Assembly: GCF_000350225.1 (NCBI RefSeq)
Contig: NW_005179210.1
Location: forward strand, 1 to 64,000
Origin: Chondrus crispus
Lineage: Eukaryota > Rhodophyta > Florideophyceae > Gigartinales > Gigartinaceae
Length of the DNA stretch: 64,000 nt
Direction of reading: 5' to 3'
Positions within the stretch are counted from its first letter, which is position 1; the number at the start of each line of letters is the position of its first letter. This document shows, one piece after another, positions 43,737 through 55,474 of this stretch. The translations under genes and the position numbers were made by a program. The notes beneath the pieces are model-generated. The model searched no databases and was not told the DNA's origin. It worked only from the letters and a program-made list of their open reading frames with translations.

Positions 43737-46700
43737 CTAATTGCGACGCCGTATTTAGTTCGTACGTGCGCATTGGGACGCAGTTGGTCTAATATGAGGC
43801 CCTGCCACTAAATCTGCCTGCTGCAGTATGGCCCCCGAACGATACGTTTTGGGCATCTGCCAAGCTTGTCAGACACGGGACAGGCTCCGTGATAAAATAT
43901 AAAGTCAAAAAAATGCCTGTGCGCCTATAATCGCACAGGGCAAAAATTAAATTTTGCGCACTGACATTTCATTGGCTGTGCGCCGCCGTCGAACACATTT
44001 GGGTCAGAAATTGGCAACAGCAATGTGGCGAATTCAGCGCGATTGAAGGTGCCGCCGTGTAAATCGGCCTATGTTTAGTTCTGGCGTCAGTTCCCGCAGG
44101 ACGATACGTTTTGGGCATAGGTCAGGATCGATACGTAATGACAAAAGACGTATCGTCCGGGCCTCAATCATCGTAGTTGGGATTTCGGTACTGACTACGG
44201 TATATGGCTCAAAACGTATCGTTCTGGTTGATTTTGACGGGGCCAATTTTCCGGTGGGACGATACGTTTTTAGGCCGATATACACGGCGGCACCCTCATA
44301 CGCACTGGATTCGCCACATTGCTGTTGCCCATTTTCTGGCCCAAATTTTGCCGACGGCAACGCACAGCCAATAAAATGTCAGTGCGCAAAATTTAATTTT
44401 TGCGCTGTGTGATATTGCACGGGGCACAAATTTAATTTTATTACCTGTGCGCCGCGCCTATAATATTAGAGGCGCGGCGCACAGGCATTATTTTTAACTC
44501 ATATTTTATCACGTACCGTGCCCGGCGTCTGGCAAGCTTGTCAGATGCCCAAAACGTGTCGTGGTGGGGCTCATATTGCAGCAGGCAGATTTAGTGGCAG
44601 GGCCTCATATTAGACCCACTGCGTCCCAATGCGCACGTACGAACTACGCAATAAGGCGTCGTAATTTAATGTTCTACGTGTAGTTCCGTCGTCAGTTCCC
44701 GCAGGACGATACGTTTTCGGCATATGTCAGGATCTATACGTAATGACAAAAAACGTATCGTCCGGGCCTCAATCGTCGTATGTGGGATTTCGGTACTGAC
44801 TACGGTATATGGCTCAAAACGTATCGTTCTGGTTGATTTTGACGGGGCCAATTTTCCGGTGGGACGATACGTTTTTAGGCCGATATACACGGCGGCACCC
44901 TCATACGCGCTGAATTCGCCACATTGCTGTTGCCCATTTTCTGGCCCAAATTTTGCCGACGGCGGCGCAAAGCCAATAAAATGTCAGTGCGCAAGATTTA
45001 ATTTTTGCCTTGTGCGATTATAGGCGCGGCGCACACGCAATATTTTTAACTTCATATTTTATCACGTACGTGTCCGGCATCTCGCAAGCTTGTCAGATGC
45101 CCAAAACGTATCGTGCTGGGGACCATCCTGCAGCAGGCAGATTTAGTGGCAGGGCCTCATATTAGACCCACTGCGTCCCAATGCGCACGTACGAACTACG
45201 CAATAAGGCGTCGTAATTTAATGTTCTACGTGTAGTTCCGTCGTCAGTTCCCGCAGGACGATACGTTTTCGGCATATGTCAGGATCTATACGTAATGACA
45301 AAAAACGTATCGTCCGGGCCTCAATCGTCGTATGTGGGATTTCGGTACTGACTACGGTATATGGCTCAAAACGTATCGTTCTGGTTGATTTTGACGGGGC
45401 CAATTTTCCGGTGGGACGATACGTTTTTAGGCCGATTTACACGGCAGCACCCTCAATCGCGCTGAATTCGCCACATTGCTGTTGCCCATTTTCTGGCCCA
45501 AATTTTGCCGACGGCGGCGCAAAGCCAATAAAATGTCAGTGCGCAAGATTTAATTTTTGCCTTGTGCGATTATAGGCGCGGCGCACACGCAATATTTTTA
45601 ACTTCATATTTTATCACGTACGTGTCCGGCATCTCGCAAGCTTGTCAGATGCCCAAAACGTATCGTGCTGGGGACCATCCTGCAGCAGGCAGATTTAGTG
45701 GCAGGGCCTCATATTAGACCCACTGCGTCCCAATGCGCACGTACGAACTACGCAATAAGGCGTCGTAATTTAATGTTCTACGTGTAGTTCCGTCGTCAGT
45801 TCCCGCAGGACGATACGTTTTCGGCATATGTCAGGATCTATACGTAATGACAAAAAACGTATCGTCCGGGCCTCAATCGTCGTATGTGGGATTTCGGTAC
45901 TGACTACGGTATATGGCTCAAAACGTATCGTTCTGGTTGATTTTGACGGGGCCAATTTTCCGGTGGGACGATACGTTTTTAGGCCGATATACACGGCGGC
46001 ACCCTCATACGCGCTGAATTCGCCACATTGCTGTTGCCCATTTTCTGGCCCAAATTTTGCCGACGGCGGCGCAAAGCCAATAAAATGTCAGTGCGCAAGA
46101 TTTAATTTTTGCCTTGTGCGATTATAGGCGCAGCGCACAGGCAATATTTTTAACTTCATATTTTATCACGTACGTGTCCGGCGTCTCGCAAGCTTGTCAG
46201 ATGCCCAAAACGTATCGTGCTGGGGGCCATATTACAGCAGGCAGATTTAGTGGCAGGGCCTCACATTAGACCCACTGCGTCCCAATGCGCACGTACGAAC
46301 TACGCAATAAGGCGTCGTAATTTAATGTTCTACGTGTAGTTCCGTCGTCAGTTCCCGCAGGACGATACGTTTTCGGCATATGTCAGGATCTATACGTAAT
46401 GACAAAAAACGTATCGTCCGGGCCTCAATCGTCGTATGTGGGATTTCGGTACTGACTACGGTATATGGCTCAAAACGTATCGTTCTGGTTGATTTTGACG
46501 GGGCCAATTTTCCGGTGGGACGATACGTTTTTAGGCCGATTTACACGGCAGCACCCTCAATCGCGCTGAATTCGCCACATTGCTGTTGCCCATTTTCTGG
46601 CCCAAATTTTGCCGACGGCGGCGCAAAGCCAATAAAATGTCAGTGCGCAAGATTTAATTTTTGCCTTGTGCGATTATAGGCGCGGCGCACACGCAATATT

Positions 46701-47457
46701 TTTAACTTCATATTTTATCACGTACGTGTCCGGCATCTCGCAAGCTTGTCAGATGCCCAAAACGTATCGTGCTGGGGACCATCCTGCAGCAGGCAGATTT
46801 AGTGGCAGGGCCTCATATTAGACCCACTGCGTCCCAATGCGCACGTACGAACTACGCAATAAGGCGTCGTAATTTAATGTTCTACGTGTAGTTCCGTCGT
46901 CAGTTCCCGCAGGACGATACGTTTTCGGCATATGTCAGGATCTATACGTAATGACAAAAAACGTATCGTCCGGGCCTCAATCGTCGTATGTGGGATTTCG
47001 GTACTGACTACGGTATATGGCTCAAAACGTATCGTTCTGGTTGATTTTGACGGGGCCAATTTTCCGGTGGGACGATACGTTTTTAGGCCGATATACACGG
47101 CGGCACCCTCATACGCACTGGATTCGCCACATTGCTGTTGTCCATTTTCTGGCCCAAATTTTGCCGACGGCGGCGCACAGCCAATAAAATGTCAGTGCGC
47201 AAAATTTAATTTTTGCGCTGTGCGATATTGCACGGGGCACAAATTTAATTTTATTACCTGTGCGCCGCGCCTATAATATTAGAGGCGCGGCGCACAGGCA
47301 TTATTTTTAACTCATATTTTATCACGTACCGTGCCCGGCGTCTGGCAAGCTTGTCAGATGCCCAAAACGTATCGTGGTGGGGGTCATATTACAGCAAGCA
47401 GATTTAGTGGCAGGGCCTCATATTAGACCCACTGCGTCCCAATGCGCACGTACGAAC
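43737..47457. repeat. 552-bp satellite array with inverted left end
   Basis: Six forward monomers start near 44100, 44705, 45257, 45809, 46361 and 46913; the spacing is 552 bp except for the first, which is 605. The first and last monomers share an extra palindromic segment (GTGCGCCGCGCC...GGCGCGGCGCAC). Inner monomers alternate between two variants (GGCCGATATACACGGCGG and GGCCGATTTACACGGCAG), a two-monomer higher-order repeat. The leftmost 320 bp (43737-44060) are the reverse complement of the right part of a monomer, so the block has long terminal inverted repeats (TAGTTCGTACGTGCGCATTG against CAATGCGCACGTACGAACTA). Conserved frames of 99-114 residues in each monomer are by-products. The array cuts the methyltransferase/SET gene on its right. 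Confidence 0.93.
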
Positions 47458-50133
47458 TATGCTGTACTTGTTGAAGCGCTTGACCGTGACACCTAAGATA
47501 CCTTCACCGTACGTCTTATGACCTACATTGCGGGATGCCAAGTCATGGTAAATGAGTGTACCGAAGAAAGAGAAGATTTTGTCGCCCTTGGCGAACGTCC
47601 TGGAAGCAAAGATGCCCATTCCAGCTCTTTCATATTTGATTGTCGACGGAGCAAGAAAAACACCTGCATTGGTGTAATCGGTGATCATAAGAGTCTTGGG
47701 GTCCGTTTGCTCTTACAGTCCTCGAAATTCGCGAGTCCACTTGTGCACTGGTTTTTTAGGCAACGCACAAGGAACTCGGGATTATTCCATTCGGCAGCGA
47801 GATGTGCTAGCAAGTGTTGCGGATGGATTTGATATTGAGGCATGCCTTTTGGAGAATTCCATCCAGGATCAGAAGGCATCCTATAATTCTTGTCGTAGTC
47901 GTTGACGTACAAAGCGGCGTCCAGAAGTTCGGGGGAGAAAGGCACATCCGTTTTGCGTTCGGAAATGATGCGTGCAATGCATTTGAAAACATGCTTGGAG
48001 GCATGGCTGTAACAGATACTGCCCTTTTCGCATCCAACGAATTGGGGATGTTTGGGCAAGTCGAAGCAGGCTATAGCAGTTGCGAACGTTCCAGAAAACA
48101 GGTCCGCGACGATGTCACCTGGCTGAGAAATCAGCTGATGAGTTCTTTGAGCACACTTAGAGGTTTTTGCTCTGGCCGAAGGTCTGCCGTTCCAGAGTTG
48201 TCAGACTTCTGAACTCGAACGGATTCGGAAGGAAGAAGCCCCTTGCAGTTGTCAATTACATTTCGATAAGCTGGATAGGTTGAAGCGACGTAGTTGAAGT
48301 TCTTGTAATTGACCATTTCTCTTTTTTCTGCTTGAGACGGTGCCAGTTTCGTTAAATGAACTGCAAACTCGGCAATAGACGACAGTGTATTGGAAGACCT
48401 GTATGAGGCACCGTTTCGAGCTGACAGGTGCTTGGTAAAGATAATTGGAACTGAATCGACATCAAAAGTTGGTCGCTCAGCTTGGGTGTTACGGTCGGTC
48501 TTGCGATCGTTGAAGTGCTTTTCCCAGAGGCTGAATTGTTGGATACTGCAGTAAATGACTGCATGCCCTCCTGGACGAAGGAGACAGGCGGCTCTCTCAA
48601 CGACCATTTTCATTTGATCTTCAGTAAGGTCGTCGTACGTTGCGTTCCTGGATCCTGCCAATCTTCTATTGTTGAACGGAGGATCTGTGAGGAGCAGCTG
48701 GACTTTTCCTAGTATTGGAGACGTGGAACCCAAGCTCTCCTCAGTATCTTGTATTTTCTCAAAGGGAACATCGTGCATCCTCAAGAAGGGCGTCATTTCC
48801 TTCTCTAGAGTAGCCCATTTCTTTTTCATCTCTTGATCTGTAATCTCTGGGAGTTCGGCAATTGTGTAGTCGTCTGTGGGCGGTGAACATGAACGTGGCT
48901 TGGTTTGCAGAGGATTTGACGGCGTGGCATTAGCTTCATCAATATCCATTGCGTCGTCTCCAGTCGCCTGGGGCATTGTGGACCGAATCTTCTGTACCAA
49001 TGTGGAGGAGAGGAGTTGGAACCGAGATAGTACAACTCCTCCAGGTGGAATCTTGAAACGATCCATATGACCCCATTCGGAATTTTGTGAGCGGGTGTAT
49101 AAATCAGTCGAGCTTATTGCTTCGCGGACGTCTGAGAAGAAGTCTTCAGCGAATATTCTGATGGCGTTGTCCAATTCATGAGGGCAACCAACCACACCCT
49201 CGAAGGTGTCTTGGGCCTCATGAGTGGGTTCGGCATCGATGTTGATGTGCTGAAGTTGTATGTAAGGGGCGAATCCATCAGTGCGTTTTGAAATGACTTC
49301 AAACTGCAGAGCAGAATTGACACGCACGTAATGGGGGACCATGTCTTCAATACTTTAAAAGCCAAGGTAAACTGCAAATGCGTCCCATGCCCTTGTTATT
49401 GCTTGAATAGTTTTTCTAATCCGTTGTGAATGTTTTTTGAGACTGCTCGGAGAGACTGTTTCAAGGAATGCTTTGTCAGTTGTTGCCTTGCCGTCGGACA
49501 ACTTTCGCTTTTTTCTTTGCGGTCTCTTTACGGCCTTCAACGTTTTAGAGAGATATGCAATGGCTGAAAGAAAGACTAGTTGCTCAAATCGCGTGCATGG
49601 TTCAGTGCGGAGATTGCCTTTCGCGAGAGACTGGGTCTTGGGGGCTCCAAGATCGGTGAAGAAACCGCAGACGACAGCATCCAACCTAAACCAGTCGCTT
49701 TCTTCTATTGTCGCGTCGATGAAATCGCGGACGCGACAGTCCGTTTCATTTAGTTCACAATCCGCAGCGAGAGCGATGCGATAGTACTGGCCATGAGCAT
49801 TGATACAGAGCTTGTTCTTCAGGTCGGTGGTGGAGTAGACTTCGTGACGCTGGGTCCGACTTCCGTTGCAAAGGATGGCTTTCAGAAGGTCTGTACTTCT
49901 GTCGGCGTTGCAACTGTCCTGGATTCTCGAATCGTGAGGATCCATTTATAAAACGGCACGAAGAGTTGGTCCTTGCGGGAAGCATTTTCGTTTGTTCGGT
50001 TCCAGATGCTCCTGCAGATGAGAAAATGCTTGACAAGGTACGCAATTCTTGAAGACATGGTTAAGTTATTATGTGTAGCGAGATGAGAGAGCCTTGGTGT
50101 CGCAGCGGAGGTGGTTGTGGAGGTGTTTGTCAA
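47458..50133 (-). pseudogene. Adenine-specific DNA methyltransferase fused to SET domain, broken
   Basis: In coding order: an N-terminal region of unknown type (SSRIAYLVKHFLICRS near 50040; KLCINAHGQYYRIALAAD near 49790); a methyltransferase with VQLLLTDPPFNNRRL near 48660 (DPPF/Y catalytic motif) and LLRPGGHAVIYC near 48560; then PGDIVADLFSGTFATAIACF near 48080 (AdoMet-binding motif I). Motif order catalytic-then-AdoMet is that of beta-class N6-adenine or N4-cytosine methyltransferases. A C-terminal SET-like start follows (RAGMGIFASRTFAKGDKI, then FFGTLIYHDL near 47590), the fold of histone-lysine methyltransferases. The satellite array truncates it at 47457. About four frame breaks are apparent. 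It could be host-derived or cargo of an unrecognised element. Confidence 0.6.
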
Positions 50134-50900
50134 GGTGTTTGTCGAGGTGGTTGTCGAGGTGGGTGAGGAAAGGATGAACTTGAAATCCTTGAGCCAGCGT
50201 GAAATTGACGCGAGAGAGAGTTGACCAAAAGCTCACTCTTCGGAAGAAAGGAAAGGCAACCGCTGAAAATGTGATTGGTAAGACTGAAAAGTGAGCACCT
50301 AAAAAAGAGTAGTTGAGAACGTGGGAAGCGACCACTTAAACCGGTCTTGAACGCGCTTGGCGTGCCGTGCCATTACAAAGGTACATAGTTTATATAGCAC
50401 GAAAAATATGGGTTGCCACCCATACCGCTAATGAAAATCTTGTCGTGCAACAATTTTTGGTTGGATTTTAGATTTTATTAATTTTTTATATCCGTAGTGG
50501 TGTTCCGTAGTGTAAAGCAGCGACACGGCCACCTGGAAGTCCGGGATGAATACCGTCGTGGTGCGGACCGTTTGTGGTCGGAAGCAGTGACACGGCCGGT
50601 TAAACGTCTGCGCGTACCTTGCTTGGTCAGCACCGTTTATTCACGGAAAGAAGGATTGCAACCGCTTATTGTCTCCGAAAGGCGGCCTCTTAGAGAGGCC
50701 TTGAACCATTTTGGAGAAGAAGCATTAAGAAGGGAAAATGTGATTACGGGGGGGTACCTAATAGAGGAGAGATTCAAAGAGAGCATAGAATCACAGAAGG
50801 CACCACACTAGAGAAATTTGTCCATTTCGGTAGTTAAAAAGGTAGTGTTTGTTCATTTGATCACTTGTTCTTCCCACACGTGTCACATCTGTGACGGGGC
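50134..50900. other. Spacer with one hairpin-repeat half copy
   Basis: A partial copy (50411-50452) of the right arm of the hairpin repeat (GTTGCCACCCATACCGCTAA then GAAAATCTTGTCG), followed by AAGCAGCGACACGGCC, a sequence that follows each hairpin. A 104-residue frame (50497-50811) has no recognised domain. Confidence 0.5.
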
Positions 50901-51038
50901 TGTCGCGCGACAAGATTTTCAGAAGCTGTATGGGTGGCCAGCGATACTAAAACTGGATTTATTTTTGGTAATTTTTTAGAGGGTGATTCCTGTATGGCTG
51001 GCCACCCATACAGCTTGTGAAAATCTTGTCGCGCGACA
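50901..51038. repeat. Hairpin (MITE-like) repeat 1
   Basis: Arms of about 40 bp: TGTCGCGCGACAAGATTTTC followed by AGAAGCTGTATGGGTGGCCA, and their reverse complement at 50998-51038, around a 60-bp AT-rich centre. The outer 12 bp (TGTCGCGCGACA) are themselves palindromic. Confidence 0.85.
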
Positions 51039-51420
51039 ACAATTTTTGGATGGATTTTTTAATCTTTTTTATTCTTTTACGTCGGTAGTGTAAAGCAGCG
51101 ACATGCCCGGCTGAGTGTCTAGGAGTCCGGGCGGGATGATAACCTTCGTGGTGCTGACCGTGCGGACCGCGGTTGGTCTGGCGCAGTGACTCAGCAGTGA
51201 TACAGCCGGTTAAGAGCGCGCCAATCCCTTCCTTGGTCGCGACTGTTTATTGATTAGTTGAGTACGAGTTGCACGAGTTGTTGATGGCTTGGAATAAGTG
51301 GTGTTGGCCGCGTGTAGCATACAATTGTCTAGTTATTAGTATATTATTATTAAACGAACAATACGAGTACCAGGGTTATATGATGACACGTGTTACACCT
51401 GTTGACGGGGGAAAAGGGGC

Positions 51421-51559
51421 TGTCGCGGGACAAGACTTCCAAATGCTGTATGGGTGGCCAGCCATACTAAAACTGGACAAATATTTTGGTAATTTTTTCG
51501 AGGTTGATTCCAGTTTGGGTAGCCACCCGTACAGTATTTGGAAATCTTGTCGCGCGACA
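51421..51559. repeat. Hairpin (MITE-like) repeat 2
   Basis: A second copy, about 520 bp downstream of the first, with the same arms (TGTCGCGGGACAAGACTTCC ... TGTCGCGCGACA) and centre. Downstream sequence (GTAAAGCAG.GACACGGCCGG) is also repeated, so the hairpin is part of a larger unit of about 520 bp present about 2.5 times between 50.4 and 51.8 kb. Confidence 0.85.
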
Positions 51560-51990
51560 AAACAATTTTCGGGCAAGGCAATTTTTGGTTAATTTTTTTT
51601 ATGCGTGGTGTAAAGCAGTGACACGGCCGGTTAAAGCTCGAAATTACCTCTCTTGGTGCAAGGCAGGGACACGGCCGGTTAAAGCTCTGAAATTACCTTT
51701 CTTGCTGTAAAGCAGGGACACGGCCGGTTGGAGTCCCAGATTACCTTCCTGGTGGCGACCGTTTATTGGTTAAGAGAAAGGAATATTGCACCGTTTTATT
51801 GGTCAAACTGCTTGGGGGGGCTCAGAAACCCTCTGTTCGAAGACTAATAAATCGAACCGCATTGAGTTGGACACGAGACCTGCCCACGACGCACACAACA
51901 ATTCCCACAACATTCTCACACGAACTCATACATACTCATCACACACACATACTCGTCACACGTCTTACAACACTCAGCAAAGCTTTCAAG

Positions 51991-52526
51991 ATGCAGCCGA
52001 CGAACAACCAAGAGACTTCATCCCGTGGAAACGGAACGGACGAGCACGAGGGCGAACAATCCGTTCCGATGGCCGTAGACCCTGTAGTTTCGGCGGAAAC
52101 GCCGCCGACGAAGAAAGACCACGGACCCCAGAACGAGAAGGACCTGGCCGACTACGACAGTTCAGATGAGGAGGAGAAAGTCCACCAAGGTCCTACTTTC
52201 GGCTCCTACTTGGGGAAATGCGATGCGTCCTGGTGTCAAATTCCTGCTCTGAACAAGCGCAAGTGCTCTACCTGCAACAAGTATGTGCATGATGCATGTG
52301 ATGCTGGAGAGATGAAGTTCGAGGCCATTTCGCTTGCCAAGGGAAGAAGCCAAAGCAATATGGCATGTTCCCGGGAGTGTTTCGTTCAGGAAACGGGGTT
52401 ACCGAAAAGTGTTTTGAAGACGCACAAGACTGGTGCTGGTGCTAGTTCTAAAGAAGCCCAGGTAACTGCTAAGAACCGTGACGCCTCTGACCTCGTGGTG
52501 GGGATGGAAGGACTAACAGCATCCGC
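51991..52526 (+). CDS. Cys/His zinc-finger gene, interrupted by chromovirus C
   Basis: ATG at 51991 follows a CA-rich leader. The first 178 residues are an acidic N-terminal region (DSSDEEEKVHQGP) and a zinc-binding cluster KCDASWCQIPALNKRKC, then STCNKYVHDAC and NMACSREC. The spacing C-x4-C-x9-C-x2-C-x4-H-x3-C...C-x3-C recalls PHD-type or zinc-ribbon folds, but no known family was matched. The frame then runs into the LTR of chromovirus C at 52527; codons after that belong to the LTR. The rest of the gene should continue past 63996, beyond the window. Host gene or gene of another element cannot be decided. Confidence 0.6.
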
Positions 52527-53175
52527 TGTAGTGCACTGTACTCGGTACCGGGACAGCTGTCCTAATCTCGCCAAAATGGCGCTCGCCGCTACCACGTGTA
52601 CCACGGGTACACGTGGACTCCTGTCTCTCTGCCGGACCATACCAGTGGACACGTGTGAGCCCTCTGCCGCCTGTCGGGTCTATAGGGGCCGTTACTTGGT
52701 CCCCTCGGGGCTACACCCGTTATATTCTAGTTACTCTAAATTACAGTATAATTTAGCTTCGCCATGACGGCGACGGGGACTATATAGTCAACCCGCTGAT
52801 GATCAAAGTAAAGAGGCACGAAGCCTCGGGTCCTTTACCTTAGTTTCTGGATTCCAGGTTGTAGCCTCGACTCGGTACTGGCTCGCCCATACCGACCGAG
52901 CCATCTACACCCCTGGAATCCCAACTGCCTTCCCCGCGCGCGTCGACCCCAACCGCGCGAGCGCTACGTTAATTACGGTGCTGTCCGTTCTGTTAGTTCT
53001 GTTTTTCCTTTAATTAATCCTGTTTATTGCTGACTAAGTTGCCCCTTTCCTACCGCGCAAGCCGCGCCCGGATCCCGGTTCCGGTCATCCACCGGGTGGT
53101 CTCCCGAATTTCCTTACGCGTCCGAACGCGCGTCGCTCTGCCTACAGCCGCCACCCGCGGCTGTAGTGCACGACA
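52527..53175 (+). repeat. 5' LTR of chromovirus C
   Basis: 649 bp; contains GTACCACGGGTACACGTGG-type palindromes and the perfect 12-bp palindrome GACTATATAGTC at 52778-52789, a TATA element readable on both strands. Confidence 0.94.
52778..52789. promoter_or_regulatory. Palindromic TATA element in LTR of C
   Basis: GACTATATAGTC is its own reverse complement and lies mid-LTR; the same element is at 63594-63605 in the 3' LTR. It could direct transcription both ways, toward gag in the 5' LTR and toward the antisense ORF in the 3' LTR. Confidence 0.45.
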
Positions 53176-53178
53176 TTT

Positions 53179-53196
53179 TGGTCTCCCGACCTAGAA
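53179..53196 (+). promoter_or_regulatory. Primer-binding site of chromovirus C
   Basis: TGGTCTCCCGACCTAGAA, three bases inside the LTR, identical to the site of element B at 23357-23374. Confidence 0.8.
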
Positions 53197-53316
53197 ACAG
53201 TCGATACTCTCGTGCATCCGAGTGTCCTCTTTCTTCCCTGACCTACTTTCCCTTTCCCTTTCTATCTCTCCTACCTACGCTTTTCCCTCACGCACCGATC
53301 GTTAGGTGTATTCGCC

Positions 53317-55394
53317 ATGGTGACCGGCTCCGAGTCGTCCCATGACACTCGTCCGAGAGACGTCCCGGCGCCCGTCGCGGCGTGGATCACGCGGAACGGC
53401 CGCGAAGGACTCCATGAAGCCGAGAGGTTCTCTCTCAACTTAATCGAGGAGAAACTCAACTCGCACACCGCCAAGATACGCGAGATGTTGGACAGCCTTG
53501 TTGCTGGTAAGATCGCCGCTCAGGCGGAGGTACAGTCCCAACAGGGACGTGATCGCCTCGCCGCACTAGAAGGCGTTCTAACTCGAGCGTGGCAGAAGGA
53601 CATCGGGTCCACCGTCGACGAGACGCTTCTTCCCCTACGGGAGGAAGTAAATCGCCTGACGCAGGAAGTCAACGACCTCCGTCGGCGTAACCTCGCCTTG
53701 GAAACGGCGCAGACACGACCCGCCCCCGGTAGACCGGACGAGTCGACCGCGTCGAAGCCAAGACCCAACCCGCAGCTACATGCGTTACAACCGTTGGACG
53801 AAAATCTACTGTTCGCCGACGTCACGGAGTCGGCTCTCACGGCCGCCGGGATCCCGTTCCCCGATCCCCTGACGATGGAGGGACACCGAGTTCCTACCGC
53901 AGACCTAGCAGCTGCCCGAGGCCCGTCACCAAGATCGTCTCGCGACAAGAAGGTCAAGACCGAAGGCCACCGTCACAAGTCCGGCCACGGAAGCCGACCT
54001 GAACCGGAGGATTTCTCTGGTTACTCGGGGGGATCCCCGCCCTCAGCTTCAGAATCCGACTCCGATTCGGACTCCGAGGCCGAGGCATTCACGGTACCAC
54101 AACCGACCTTCGGCCCTAAGGCGAAGGGTGTCACGGTGTGGAAACCGACCAACCATCGCTTCCGCGGCGCGTGTAATTATCGAGCTTACCGTCTCGTGAA
54201 TACCGACCCCACCGTCGATGCAAAGGTGTACGCCACGACGCGTAAGCGCGTGCAATATCTCCTCGTCGTAATGGGAGAGTACAAGTTTAACGGGTCTGAC
54301 CCGATCAAAGTCATCAGCTTTTTGGCTAGATGTAAGGAGAATTTCGACAACGCAGAAATGTCGGAGGCAATGGCTCTAATGGCCTTGCCGCATCTTCTCA
54401 ACCCGCCGGCGAAGGAGGCGTACGAATCCCATCGAGGATATTTCCGACGCAATCAACGGATTGCGTCGTGGCCAGCAGCAGTAAACTGGTTGCTTCGTAC
54501 GTATGCTACGAATATTCAGATCGAGCAAGCGCTCTCTGTGGTCCAGGATTTACGCCAAAAACCCGGCGAAGTGGAGACCGAGTATGCGACTCGTATGTTA
54601 AGCGCCCTCGCGCGGTGTGGGGACATCCATTCCCCCTATGAACGCACTACCCTGTTCATAGAGTCCTCCTTCCGGCGATCAAGCCGCTGGTGCTCCAAGC
54701 AAGGGAGAATCGCCCCCGATCCTCATTCGAAGACACGGTGGCCGAAGCCCGCGCTGAAGGGGCGGCCTACCGCGCACAGACGGCTGGCGGAAGAAGACGC
54801 GTCGACTTCGCGAGACCCACCGCCAAGCAAGTGTTGGCGATGGCAGACAGTATGCCCTCATCGACAACCGCGGGTCTGACCCCGAGCTATCATACAGGCC
54901 TGGACGCCGAGAACTTCCTCGCCAATGACGAGCCCTTCGCCGCTGCAGCTGGGTCCCCCTCATTTCCCACCGAGGGATCCTCATTCAACGACAAGGATTC
55001 GTTGTTCTACGGAGAGCGGCGGCCGTCCTACAAGGACCCGCCCCGGCTTCCGAGACCGCGCGAGAAGTCTCCCGGGTGGGCCGGTCGAGAGGGAACCCGG
55101 GATATGAAGACACCTTCCCCGCAAATCATCTGCTACACCTGCTACAAAGTCGGGGATCATATTAACCCCGACTGTAGCATGAAGGTGCGCGATGTGTCGC
55201 TCGTCCCTCATAATTTTGAGAAGCTCACGGCGGCACAGAAGGCCCGTGTTCCGGCAGACGCGTACTTGCGCGCTGTAGCCCTCCTCAGTTTCGAGGCTAA
55301 TCGGCTGATCGCACCCGTCTTGCCGTCGAAGTCTCCCTCCGCATCGGAAAAGTCAAGCCCCCCGAGCGGTAAAACCCCCTCTCCGAAAAACTAG
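53317..55394 (+). pseudogene. gag of chromovirus C
   Basis: ATG at 53317 is the first after the primer site. Residues about 45-135 form a long coiled coil (LNLIEEKLNSHTAKIREM; REEVNRLTQEVNDLRRR). An acidic Ser-rich linker follows (SASESDSDSDSEAEA), then a capsid-like region (FNGSDPIKVISFLARCKENF; LRTYATNIQIEQALSVVQDL). A zinc knuckle C-x2-C-x4-H-x4-C lies near 55130-55175. The overall plan matches the Gags of A and B. One or two breaks. Confidence 0.8.
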
Positions 55395-55474
55395 GAGACC
55401 CACAGCTGAAAATCGCTGACATTCCATCGCGGGACACCGCGTCACCTCCGCCCCCGAAGCCGGCGATCCGCGTC

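Noticed and set aside
44034-47276. Conserved 74-114-residue frames repeated on both strands
   Set aside because: They follow the satellite monomer exactly, exist on both strands and have no domain; conservation reflects repeat homogenisation.
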